DNA from: Litorimonas sp964511495
GTDB lineage: Bacteria > Pseudomonadota > Alphaproteobacteria > Caulobacterales > Maricaulaceae
DNA length: 64,000 nucleotides
Assembly (NCBI GenBank): GCA_964511495.1
Contig: CAZEFT010000008.1
Location: 1-64,000, forward strand
Direction: 5' to 3'
Shown here: piece after piece, positions 33,412-41,970 of the stretch
Position numbering within the stretch: the stretch's first letter is position 1
Layout: every line of letters begins with the position of its first letter
Made by a program: the position numbers and the translations under genes
Notes under the pieces: generated by a model
Seen by the model: the letters and a program-made list of their open reading frames with translations, nothing else
Databases searched by the model: none
Told to the model about the DNA's origin: nothing

Positions 33412-35313
33412 ATGGGCATTGGTATGAACATATTCAAATCTTTCTCAATGACGGTAGCGACAGGCTTCACTCTGGCCTTATTGCCGGTTGCGCCAGCAGC
33501 TTTTGCGACGGGTGATCACCTCATCACTATGCAGCAAGCCGATATTCGGGCCTTTATTGATGATGTGTCCATGGTGACCGGGAAGACATTTCTTGTTGAT
33601 CCCCGTGTGCAAGGCAAAGTCACGATCAGTTCTGAACAATCATTAAGCAAAGGAGAAGTGTTCGAAGTCTTCAAAGATGTCATGCGCGTCCACGGTTATA
33701 CGGTCATTCGCACCGCAACGGGTGAATATCGGATTACGCTTTTACAGGGCTCGGCTCAGGATGCTCCTTTTGTAACAGGCAATGGCATTAATGGGCGTTT
33801 CGCGACGACTGTGATTAAATTGACATTCTCTGATGCGGCAGAAGCGGCGCGGTTAATTAAGCCTGTCATGCACACACAAGGACAAGTCACGGCCAATCCG
33901 GGCGGGAATGTTTTGGTCGTTACAGACTTCCCAGAAAATTTGCGTAAAGCCCGCGCCATCGTCGCGGCGATGGATCAATCGGGTGATGTGACGGAAACCT
34001 TTCAGCTTCAACAATTGTCAGCTTTGGATGCGGAAGAGGCTTTGAAGAAATTGGGCGGACCTAAGCCTCGTGTGAAAATCGTTGCAATTCCTATGTCCAA
34101 TTCTTTGATCATTGAAGGCCCGACCCAAGAAGTTGAGCGGCTCCGCCCCGTTATCAGAAGTATGGATGTGGGCTCCGTTGCCCCGAGAGGCGCTGTCAGT
34201 GTGATACCTCTGCGTTATGCAGACGGAACAACGATTGTGGAGCTGCTCACGACGCTTTTACCCTCATATACAGTTGACGGGCAGCCTGCACCGACTGTGG
34301 CATATGAAACCTCTTCCAATACGCTCGTCATCAGCGCGGATGGGGAAACACAAGCCGCGCTTGAGTCCATTATCCGTCGGCTGGATGTTCGCCGCCCACA
34401 GGTTTTGGTCGAAGCGATAATCGTCGAAATTTCCGATACGGCCGCGCAGGAATTAGGGGTTCAATTAGCGGTTGGGGGCTTGAATGGCAGCTCTGTTCCT
34501 TTGTTATCGACAGGCTTTACTGATGGCCCCAACATGCTTGCTTTGGCCGGAGCGATTGCCGGTGACAATATTGGCTTGGATGCCACAACACAATCTTCCC
34601 TGCAAACCGCCGCAATTAGCTCCATTACCGGACTTACGGGTGGCACGGCCGGCATTGGGGGTGTCGAAGGCAATACCGTTTTCTCAGCCATTGTGAATGC
34701 GCTGGAAAAAGATGAAGACAGTAATATTCTGTCGACACCCTTTGTCACGACTTTGGATAATGTACCCGCAACGTTTCTGGTCGGTCAGGAAATCCCCATC
34801 ACAACAGGGGAGAGCCTGGGTGCCAATAATATCAATCCGTTCCGAACCTTTGAACGCAAAGAAGTGGGGATCAAATTAAATGTGCTGCCCCAGATCAGTG
34901 AAGGAGACGTTGTTCGGCTTGAAATTGCCCAAGAAGTGAGTTCCATTTCAGGAGCAATTACCAGCCTTTCGCAAGATTTTGTGACCAATAAGCGTGAAAT
35001 TGAAACGACCGTTCTGGCCAATGATAAAGAGATTATTGTCCTTGGAGGTCTGGTTCAGGATGACGAACAAATCACAGTTGAGAAGGTGCCAGTATTAGGG
35101 GATGTTCCTATTGTCGGGAGCCTATTTCGCAATAAAGATAGGTCTCGCGTGAAAACTAATCTTGTCGTTTTCTTACGGCCCACTATTATTAGAAATGGTG
35201 AAGATGCTCGCCCCTTAACTCAAGCGCGTTTGGACCAGATTCGGCGCGAAGATATGCAGCAATCCGGTCGGGATTTTTCTAAAATTGACGATGTCATTTA
35301 TCCTGTTGAATAA
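33412..35313 (+). CDS. gspD: Type II secretion secretin GspD
   Basis: GspD forms the outer-membrane secretin channel. The 633-residue protein has a signal peptide (ending about AFA, residue 32), N0 to N3 domains (MQQADIRAFIDDVSMVTGKT, RAIVAAMDQ, LQQLSALDAEEALKKL, VIPLRYADG), and the secretin core with VPATFLVGQEIPI and VPVLGDVPIVGSLFRNKD. The start may instead be Met5 (33424). It follows gspC by three bases and precedes gspN by six. Confidence 0.96.
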   Translation: MGIGMNIFKSFSMTVATGFTLALLPVAPAAFATGDHLITMQQADIRAFIDDVSMVTGKTFLVDPRVQGKVTISSEQSLSKGEVFEVFKDVMRVHGYTVIRTATGEYRITLLQGSAQDAPFVTGNGINGRFATTVIKLTFSDAAEAARLIKPVMHTQGQVTANPGGNVLVVTDFPENLRKARAIVAAMDQSGDVTETFQLQQLSALDAEEALKKLGGPKPRVKIVAIPMSNSLIIEGPTQEVERLRPVIRSMDVGSVAPRGAVSVIPLRYADGTTIVELLTTLLPSYTVDGQPAPTVAYETSSNTLVISADGETQAALESIIRRLDVRRPQVLVEAIIVEISDTAAQELGVQLAVGGLNGSSVPLLSTGFTDGPNMLALAGAIAGDNIGLDATTQSSLQTAAISSITGLTGGTAGIGGVEGNTVFSAIVNALEKDEDSNILSTPFVTTLDNVPATFLVGQEIPITTGESLGANNINPFRTFERKEVGIKLNVLPQISEGDVVRLEIAQEVSSISGAITSLSQDFVTNKREIETTVLANDKEIIVLGGLVQDDEQITVEKVPVLGDVPIVGSLFRNKDRSRVKTNLVVFLRPTIIRNGEDARPLTQARLDQIRREDMQQSGRDFSKIDDVIYPVE

Positions 35314-35319
35314 CCCGAA

Positions 35320-36051
35320 ATGAGTTGGCGGAAACTATTATGGGTGGTGCCGGGGCTTTGTCTCGGCCTGTTTGCCTTTATGCCTCTATCGTGGCTTGGC
35401 CCGCATTACGTGCCGGATAATCTTACAACAATAGATACGCAATATTCGGGCACAATTTGGGCGGGCGGCGTCACAAATTTGCGTGATTTTGATGCGGTTG
35501 ATTTTCGTTTGAAACCTTTCTCTGTGTTGAAGGGCGGGTACCCCTTAACGGTAACCCTGAGGGCACCGGGCTTAAAAGCGTCTGCCTTGGCATCTTCTAA
35601 AAAAGCAAAAGATGTGAGTTTTCAAATGAACATTGCTAACCTGCCTTTACCCGACCCCCGCTTGAAAAGCTTGGCCGGTCAGATGACGGCTCGGATTGAC
35701 GATATGCGGTGGAAGAAAGAGGGGCTATGCGATGTTTTTCAAGGGACTGTGAGAACGGACATTCTGACGCGTAATCGGGCTCTATTCCAATGGGAAGGCC
35801 CTGTCTTAGCAGGGCCCGTCTCTTGCCATGATGAGGGAGACTATGTCTTCGACCTGAGCGGACAAGATGAAATACAGATAATCACGGCGCGCATAACGGT
35901 GTCCCCCTCTGGGCAATATTTATCTGACATTAAGGTCGAGACAGGCGACCAAGATGCGACATTAGTGTTGCCTTTATTTGGATTTGAGTCCCTCGGACGT
36001 GAGAATAATCGCAATGTTTTTCGCCTGAAAGAACAAGGAAACTGGCGATGA
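35320..36051 (+). CDS. gspN: Type II secretion protein GspN-like
   Basis: The 243-residue protein has one N-terminal membrane segment (about 5-25) and a periplasmic beta-rich domain with LTTIDTQYSGTIWAGGV and FRLKPFSVLKGGYPLTVTLR, quoted in part, which matches the GspN pattern. GspN is an accessory T2SS protein. It follows gspD by six bases, and its last codons overlap the next gene (ATGA). Confidence 0.8.
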   Translation: MSWRKLLWVVPGLCLGLFAFMPLSWLGPHYVPDNLTTIDTQYSGTIWAGGVTNLRDFDAVDFRLKPFSVLKGGYPLTVTLRAPGLKASALASSKKAKDVSFQMNIANLPLPDPRLKSLAGQMTARIDDMRWKKEGLCDVFQGTVRTDILTRNRALFQWEGPVLAGPVSCHDEGDYVFDLSGQDEIQIITARITVSPSGQYLSDIKVETGDQDATLVLPLFGFESLGRENNRNVFRLKEQGNWR

Positions 36052-36521
36052 AAACAGGCACGATGTTAGGGTTTTTTACGAGCCTTTCCGTATTCGCATT
36101 ATCTGCATGTGCGTCTTTACCCGTTTCGGAAAAGACCAAGACGTCTGAGCCTTCACGTGCTGAGAGCGGCATGCCATCAGATATATTGCCGCCACAAAAA
36201 TTAGGCCCCGGTCAATGTGGCCTATTCATTTGGACAGCTGATACGACACCAAAATTCATCGGTTTCGAAAGTGCGAATGCGGCGAAATTTGTCGTGGATG
36301 GAAAGATTGAAATGGCGCGCCGCACTGAGGAGACGACGAATGACCCGTTGCGTCGGACTTATTTATTGCCTGAAATGAATAAGTCGCTGTCCTTGAGTTT
36401 GGAACGCGACAGAGACATTGCGGAAGGGGAACGGTTTGTCGGACGGTTGACATCCACGACCTCCGAAGGGTGGGATAAATTGGTTCCGGTGGTCGCCCTA
36501 TTGAGCTGCCAAACAAATTAA
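36048..36521 (+). CDS. Predicted lipoprotein, T2SS-linked, unknown
   Basis: I do not recognise this 157-residue protein. It has a lipoprotein signal peptide with lipobox LSAC (FALSACASLPVSEK), then a Pro/Ser-rich linker, then a compact domain of about 100 residues beginning GPGQCGLFIWTAD and ending VVALLSCQTN. Two mature cysteines could pair. The start overlaps gspN by four bases, so it is part of the gspC-gspD-gspN unit and may act with the secretin or as a pilotin-like factor; this is inference. Confidence 0.7.
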   Translation: MKTGTMLGFFTSLSVFALSACASLPVSEKTKTSEPSRAESGMPSDILPPQKLGPGQCGLFIWTADTTPKFIGFESANAAKFVVDGKIEMARRTEETTNDPLRRTYLLPEMNKSLSLSLERDRDIAEGERFVGRLTSTTSEGWDKLVPVVALLSCQTN

Positions 36522-36551
36522 CCAAAATACGTCAATCACGAGATTTGTGTT

Positions 36552-37031
36552 CTAATTAAACCAGAACCAAATTTGCCCAGACCAGATGACTGAAATCCCC
36601 GCCGCCAAGAAAGGGCCAAAGGGGATCGCCGCCTTTTCTTGCCTTAATCGCTCTCTCTGAGAGGGGAGTTGCGTGAAAACCAGACCCGAGAGACTTGCGA
36701 TGAGAATTATAAAGGGCAGACCAAAAATCCCACACCAAGCCCCGCCCGCGGCCAGTAGTTTGGCATCGCCGCGGCCCAAACCGTGCTTGCCATAAATTTT
36801 CCGAAAGATGACTTCGAGTGCGACAAAGCCTCCATAGCCTACACAAAGTCCAAATAAGGCGTCGCGCGGGGCAAGGTGAGGCAGAACAAATGCGGAGCCA
36901 ATGCCAAATACGATAAGGGGGTAGGTCATTTTATTGGGCAGTCTAAACGTCTTCGCATCTGTCCAAGCCAACGCCGTCAATCCCGCGATCAGAGTGATGG
37001 CGAAAACACTATATTGCATCCACAGGGTCAT
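36552..37031 (-). CDS. Prepilin peptidase, A24 family, short form
   Basis: The 159-residue membrane protein has the two catalytic aspartates of A24 peptidases: Asp in LAWTDAKTFRLPNKMT and in GLGRGDAKLLAAGG (GxGD motif). Five or six hydrophobic segments are visible. It lacks the N-terminal methylase domain of GspO/PilD, so it resembles TadV/CpaA-type or split GspO. It converges on the T2SS-linked lipoprotein gene, suggesting that it processes the pseudopilins of that system. Confidence 0.88.
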   Translation of the reverse strand: MTLWMQYSVFAITLIAGLTALAWTDAKTFRLPNKMTYPLIVFGIGSAFVLPHLAPRDALFGLCVGYGGFVALEVIFRKIYGKHGLGRGDAKLLAAGGAWCGIFGLPFIILIASLSGLVFTQLPSQRERLRQEKAAIPFGPFLAAGISVIWSGQIWFWFN

Positions 37032-37140
37032 AGTCTGTGATACCCTTCTTATGAGGGTGTGGGAACTGATTTCGCTTTGACCTTGGACGCCTTTTATCGC
37101 AAAGCCATTATGATTTTACGCTAAGAAAAGGAGGCTTCGC

Positions 37141-38544
37141 ATGACTGAAAAAACGACGCTTTCCAAAGGGACAGATATAGAGACACTGCCCCATAAATCC
37201 GACAAAAATTCGGAATTGGATTTAGGACAAGACTTGGAAGAAGCTCTGACGCTGGAGCATGATAGTGATGTTGTCGACATATTAGGGGACCTCCATCCCG
37301 CAGATTTTTCTGATCAATTAGAAGAACTCACATCCGAGCAACGTACCGAGCTAGTGAAGCGTGTCCCCGGCTTGATTTCCGGTGAAATTCTGGCCGAGTT
37401 GGAAGATGAGGTCGTAGAAGACATACTGCCACTCTTACCGGCCGAACAACTCGCCGAGGCCATCACGACGATTGATAATGATGATGCCACTCAAATCGTC
37501 GAGGAAATGGAAGAGAGCCAACGCGAAGATGTGTTGGAGGCTTTGGAACCCGGTGAGCGTGCGGCCTTGGAAGCCTCGCTTGCTTTTGATGATGAGACAA
37601 TTGGCCGATTAATGCAGAGAAAGTTTGTGGCAGCGCCCACATTCTGGACGGTCGGCGATACGATTGATCATATGCGAACCACGGGCGAAGATCTGCCCGA
37701 ACTTTTCTTCAACATTTATATTGTCGATACAGCCTTCAAACCTATTGGCTATATTCCCGTGTCCAAAATTATGCGTTTTGAACGACAAGTGTCATTGGAA
37801 AATGTAATGGTGGGTTTGGTCGTGACCATTCCGCAAGATATGGATCAGGAAGAAGCGGCTTATCTTTTCGAGAAATACAATCTGATTTCCGCGCCTGTTA
37901 TCGACCAAGACGGTCGACTGGTCGGTATGATGACCGTTGATGACATCATCGAAATTATTCAGGATGAAAACAAAGAAGACATTTTGGCTTTGGCTGGTGT
38001 TAGCGATGCGGGTCTGACGGATACAGCCATGACAACGGTTAAAAGCCGTGCGCCTTGGCTCTTTGTCAATTTGATTACCGCAGTTTTGGCCTCATTGGTG
38101 ATTGCGCAATTTGACTATGCAATTTCAGAAATTGTGGCTTTGGCAGTGTTGATGCCGATTGTTGCCTCTATGGGCGGAAATGCGGGAACTCAGGCTCTGG
38201 CGGTGGCTGTGCGGGCTCTGACCGAACGGGATTTGACTTCGAAAACCGCATGGCGCGCGGTTCGACGGGAAGGTTTGGCCGCGCTGATCATCGGTATTAT
38301 TTTCGCCGCCGTCTTGGCCTTGATTGCTTATTTATGGTTTGGCGATGTTGAGTTGGCCGTCGTTGCCTTTGTCGCAATGATCATCAATCATATCTTTGCG
38401 GGACTGGCAGGGGTCAGTATTCCGCTTGTTTTGAAACATTACGGCGCCGATCCGGCGGTCGCTTCAAGTGTTTTCGTGACGACTGTGACAGATATTGTCG
38501 GCTTTTTCGCCTTTCTCGGCTTTGCGGCGATGATGTTATTATAG
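37141..38544 (+). CDS. mgtE: Magnesium transporter MgtE
   Basis: MgtE is a Mg2+ channel gated by cytoplasmic Mg2+. The 467-residue protein has an N domain with MgtE repeats (VVDILGDLHPADFSDQLEEL), a CBS pair (about 155-275, YIPVSKIM and DQDGRLVGMMTVDDIIEII), a plug helix and five C-terminal membrane segments including VLMPIVASMGGNAGTQ, the pore signature. A strong Shine-Dalgarno sequence (AAAAGGAGG) precedes the start. It stands alone. Confidence 0.96.
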   Translation: MTEKTTLSKGTDIETLPHKSDKNSELDLGQDLEEALTLEHDSDVVDILGDLHPADFSDQLEELTSEQRTELVKRVPGLISGEILAELEDEVVEDILPLLPAEQLAEAITTIDNDDATQIVEEMEESQREDVLEALEPGERAALEASLAFDDETIGRLMQRKFVAAPTFWTVGDTIDHMRTTGEDLPELFFNIYIVDTAFKPIGYIPVSKIMRFERQVSLENVMVGLVVTIPQDMDQEEAAYLFEKYNLISAPVIDQDGRLVGMMTVDDIIEIIQDENKEDILALAGVSDAGLTDTAMTTVKSRAPWLFVNLITAVLASLVIAQFDYAISEIVALAVLMPIVASMGGNAGTQALAVAVRALTERDLTSKTAWRAVRREGLAALIIGIIFAAVLALIAYLWFGDVELAVVAFVAMIINHIFAGLAGVSIPLVLKHYGADPAVASSVFVTTVTDIVGFFAFLGFAAMMLL

Positions 38545-38629
38545 TTTTTCCCTATTGGGGCGAGTTCGGCCCAAAACTTGCACAGTCCAACGTGAGTTAA
38601 CACGTCAACTGTTTTAGTTTGGGACGAAA

Positions 38630-40297
38630 ATGAGCACATTAACCGCTTCCCATGGTCTGACATTGTCAGAAAGAGGCCTGAGATTAATAAAGGCTTTCGA
38701 AGGGTATCGCCCCGTCGACCGCACTTTGGTCAATGGGCAAAGAGTGGTGGGCTATGGTCATAAATTATATGATGAAGAGCCGCATAAATTGTCTAAAAAA
38801 GAGGCTGACAATCTTTTGAAATCAGATCTCCGTCCTTACGAAGATATGATCAATGAAAACATTCATGCGCCGCTCTCTCAAGGGCAGTTTGATGCACTTG
38901 TCAGTTTTGCGTTTAATATCGGCCCTCGAGCCTTTCTGACATCGGATACGTTACACGCGCTGAATAATGGCCGCTATTTGGACGCTGCCAATAGTCTCGA
39001 TGTCTGGCGCAAGTCGACGATTAACGGCAAGACTTATGTGATTGACGCGTTGATGCGTCGCCGGACTGCTGAAAAAGCCTTATTTCTACGGACAGATACA
39101 CAGCCGCACCCCGCACCAACGATTGACCTCCCGCCAAAACGGGATGGGATTGTCTCCAGTGTGGTCGACGATACGCCTATCTTACCGGAGGATTTTGACG
39201 GCACGCCGGGTCGAGGCGAAGGCCTTGATGATCAAGGGGCTTATCGCTTAGAGAGACCTGAAGTTGGTATTGTAGAACAGCCCCCGATTGAGAAAACTCT
39301 TTCACCTCAAGCAGCGGGTGTGGATGTATCGGAGGCGGATGTGCCTTGGCGAGAGGATGTCGCTCAAGATGATGAGCCATCGGAGCCAATCAGTCCTACA
39401 GACTTCACGGAGATGGATGAGACTGACCTGCAAAGCAAATTTGATGCAGGTACAGAGTCCGTCCCAATGGATGCGGAAGTCATAGAGCCAGCTCCCATGC
39501 CGCCAGCGGATATTGTCGAAATTACTGCTGAGACGCCTATCGGAACATCTGGGAGCAGTGAAATTCACGCTTTGGATGAAATTCTCGAGTTGAATGAGTT
39601 GGACGAGCTTGCCAATCTGGAAACAGATTTGGATACGGATCTCCGCCCACAAGTAGACGATATCTCTGCGAGCTTTATTGATGAGGCGCACGAAGGCGAG
39701 ACAGGTGAAGCGCCTCGATCGGTTATTGCCGAAGCGGCGGCTGACATTTCAGATCGCCTTGACGCCTTAATTGATAATGTCAGAGAGGGTGACGAAGTGT
39801 CCAATGACGCTTGGCCTGAAACACTTATTCAGGCCGAGAGTCCGGAGGAGGCAGGACAATACGTTGAGAATACCTTGTTTGAGCAAGAAGAGGTGGTAGC
39901 GCAAACCTTGCGGTCTAATGATGAGGCTGTCCTGACCGCGCCCACCGATTTTGCCGCAGAGACATATGTCGAAGAGGAAATTGAGACCAAACCCGCAGAC
40001 CTTGTGATTGACAATTTGGCTGAAGATGACGCTATGCGTTTGCATGGAGATAGCCCTGACCCCTTTGCTTCCCGCGAAATGCCGAAACCTGTTGAGAAAA
40101 CATCTAGCTCATTGGGTTTATGGGCGATTATGCTCTTGGGCCTGATCTTACTCATTCTCGCTGCTTTGACCCACTATCAAGGAGCAGAAAGATTACTGGG
40201 TGAGTGGGGGCCCTTAATGGTTTTGGCGGGAGCATTAATTGGCGCTTTGATGGTCTTAGGCGGGCTTTATTATCTTATCCGCCGCGCTTTTAGTTAA
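38630..40297 (+). CDS. GH24 lysozyme-like protein with long acidic region and two C-terminal membrane segments
   Basis: Residues 1-160 match a phage-type (GH24) lysozyme: Glu24 in IKAFEGYRP, GYGH at 41-44, and FDALVSFAFNIGPRAF. The Thr just before the GxGH motif in T4 lysozyme is Val here, so activity is uncertain. Residues about 165-490 are acidic and low-complexity, rich in Glu, Asp, Pro and Thr. Two membrane segments close the protein (about 492-512 and 525-545) with a basic C-terminus. No signal peptide is present. With two segments and basic C-terminus, the lysozyme domain is predicted on the cytoplasmic side, which is odd. No phage genes are nearby. The 555-residue length is far above the usual 160. 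Confidence 0.8.
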   Translation: MSTLTASHGLTLSERGLRLIKAFEGYRPVDRTLVNGQRVVGYGHKLYDEEPHKLSKKEADNLLKSDLRPYEDMINENIHAPLSQGQFDALVSFAFNIGPRAFLTSDTLHALNNGRYLDAANSLDVWRKSTINGKTYVIDALMRRRTAEKALFLRTDTQPHPAPTIDLPPKRDGIVSSVVDDTPILPEDFDGTPGRGEGLDDQGAYRLERPEVGIVEQPPIEKTLSPQAAGVDVSEADVPWREDVAQDDEPSEPISPTDFTEMDETDLQSKFDAGTESVPMDAEVIEPAPMPPADIVEITAETPIGTSGSSEIHALDEILELNELDELANLETDLDTDLRPQVDDISASFIDEAHEGETGEAPRSVIAEAAADISDRLDALIDNVREGDEVSNDAWPETLIQAESPEEAGQYVENTLFEQEEVVAQTLRSNDEAVLTAPTDFAAETYVEEEIETKPADLVIDNLAEDDAMRLHGDSPDPFASREMPKPVEKTSSSLGLWAIMLLGLILLILAALTHYQGAERLLGEWGPLMVLAGALIGALMVLGGLYYLIRRAFS

Positions 40298-40327
40298 ATG
40301 AACCCTTAGATTTAGGAGATCTTAACC

Positions 40328-41392
40328 ATGTCAGCATTTTCCAAAAAAGCTTACACGTCGGATAAAGGATTTCCGCCTATACCACTGATAAAGTCTGCAA
40401 CACCTAAAACGGGTTCGGCAGAGGATACCGATCGGAATAGGGAACAGGATACCATGTCACAGATAATTTCCAATTGGACGGATGAAAAAACGGCCCAATT
40501 CCAGAAAGAGATATTCACATTTGAACATCGTCTTTCCGAGACGGGATTATTTACGGACGAAGCGCTGGTTGAATTGCTCGAAAAACACCCGACAAATATG
40601 TTGGATGTCTGCACAATGGAGCAGGCGGAAAATACGCTTTACCCGAATAAATTTCGCACGGGTGATTTTCGCGACACGCCCGGAACAGTCATGCTTGAAG
40701 CCGCAAAGGCCGGTAAGGTTTGGATTAATGTGCGTCGGGCCATGAATATCCACCCAGAATACAAAGCTGTTCTGGACAGCATGTATGGGAATTTGGCGGA
40801 GGTCAGTGGTTCGGCCTTGTTCAATGCCAATGGCGGTATTTTAATCAGCTCACCAATTGCCAAAGTGCCTTATCATTTCGACAAAACAGAGGTTATTCTT
40901 TGGCATGTTCGCGGTCAAAAGCGCGTTTATGTTTACCCGAAAACCGGGGAATTTATTTCGGACGAGTCCCATGAAAACGCCTTGTCGAGTTATATCGACG
41001 ATGATTTGCCGTTTAAGGACTCCTTTAACGATCATGCCACGATCATTGATTTAGAAGATGATCAAGGTGCGTGTTGGCCTTTGCATTCCCCGCACCGCGT
41101 TGACAATCGTACATTCTGTGTTTCCGTGACGACGGAATATTCCACACGCGAAAGTGGCATGAAAAACGCGGCGATGATTACCAATTCTCTCTTGCGACAC
41201 CGCTTCGGTATGACGCCAAGCTACAGCCAAGACGGCGCTGTGACACGCCAAGTCAAATCCGTATTTGGCCGTGTGATTAAAAAGGCAGGGTTGTTACCGA
41301 ACAGAACAGAATCAGACCTTGTCACCTTCAAGCTTGATCCGAATGTTCCGGATTACATTGTCGATATAGAACCGTTTGAACGCTGTTTCTAA
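40328..41392 (+). CDS. JmjC/cupin-like (Cupin_8) protein
   Basis: The 354-residue protein has a central JmjC-like core: HxD at His183-x-Asp185 (VPYHFDKTEVILWHV), the following GQKRVYVYP strand, and a distal His in HSPHRVDN (His253 or His256). These would bind Fe(II) in a 2-oxoglutarate-dependent hydroxylase. A clear Shine-Dalgarno sequence (TTAGGAGATC) supports the start at 40328; an alternative is Met43. The substrate is unknown. The N-terminal 45 residues look disordered. The gene lies 30 bases after the lysozyme-like gene, and may be co-transcribed with it. Confidence 0.75.
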   Translation: MSAFSKKAYTSDKGFPPIPLIKSATPKTGSAEDTDRNREQDTMSQIISNWTDEKTAQFQKEIFTFEHRLSETGLFTDEALVELLEKHPTNMLDVCTMEQAENTLYPNKFRTGDFRDTPGTVMLEAAKAGKVWINVRRAMNIHPEYKAVLDSMYGNLAEVSGSALFNANGGILISSPIAKVPYHFDKTEVILWHVRGQKRVYVYPKTGEFISDESHENALSSYIDDDLPFKDSFNDHATIIDLEDDQGACWPLHSPHRVDNRTFCVSVTTEYSTRESGMKNAAMITNSLLRHRFGMTPSYSQDGAVTRQVKSVFGRVIKKAGLLPNRTESDLVTFKLDPNVPDYIVDIEPFERCF

Positions 41393-41498
41393 TTTATCAT
41401 ATTATAATTCAGGATAAGCCAGTCTTATCCTCAATAATCGATATTATGTCGCGATAGGAAATCTTCTCCTGTCGCGATTTTTCGTTTAGCTATACAAT

Positions 41499-41930
41499 AT
41501 GACATTGCACTTGCAGAAATTGTCAGTCGGATCAGAGTCGATTGCGACATTGCGGGATTGGCAGAAACTGGTTGTTCGGCGACGGCAACAAAAAGGCCTT
41601 TCTCCTCACCACGTTCATGTCACGCGCATGTTTCCAAAACGCAGAGAAGCATTGCTGGAAGGTGGGTCAATTTACTGGGTTATCAAAGGACTCATTCAAT
41701 GCCGAAACCCGATTGTCGGCTTGGAGGAAACAACGAAGAACGGCCATCGCGCCTGCGCCATTATGATGGACCCGACCATTATTCCTGTTGTCCCGACGCC
41801 GCGTCGCGCTTTTCAAGGTTGGCGCTATCTTCAAAAAGAGGACGCGCCCAAAGACTTAGAAGGCCCCGGCAGCGGCGAAGATTTACCTGCGGCTTTACGC
41901 ACAAAATTGGTGAATTTGGGCGCTTGGTAG
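41499..41930 (+). CDS. DUF1489 family protein
   Basis: The 143-residue protein fits the alphaproteobacterial DUF1489 family: MTLHLQKLSVGSESI at the start, HHVHVTRMFPKRREALLEGG, SIYWVIKGLIQCRNPIVGLE, and FQGWRYLQKEDAPKDL near the end. Its function is not known to me. It is cytoplasmic by composition and stands alone, convergent with the TonB receptor gene. Confidence 0.88.
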   Translation: MTLHLQKLSVGSESIATLRDWQKLVVRRRQQKGLSPHHVHVTRMFPKRREALLEGGSIYWVIKGLIQCRNPIVGLEETTKNGHRACAIMMDPTIIPVVPTPRRAFQGWRYLQKEDAPKDLEGPGSGEDLPAALRTKLVNLGAW

Positions 41931-41970
41931 AACGCCCAAAATCCTTTTAAATATCCGCTATAATAGCGCC

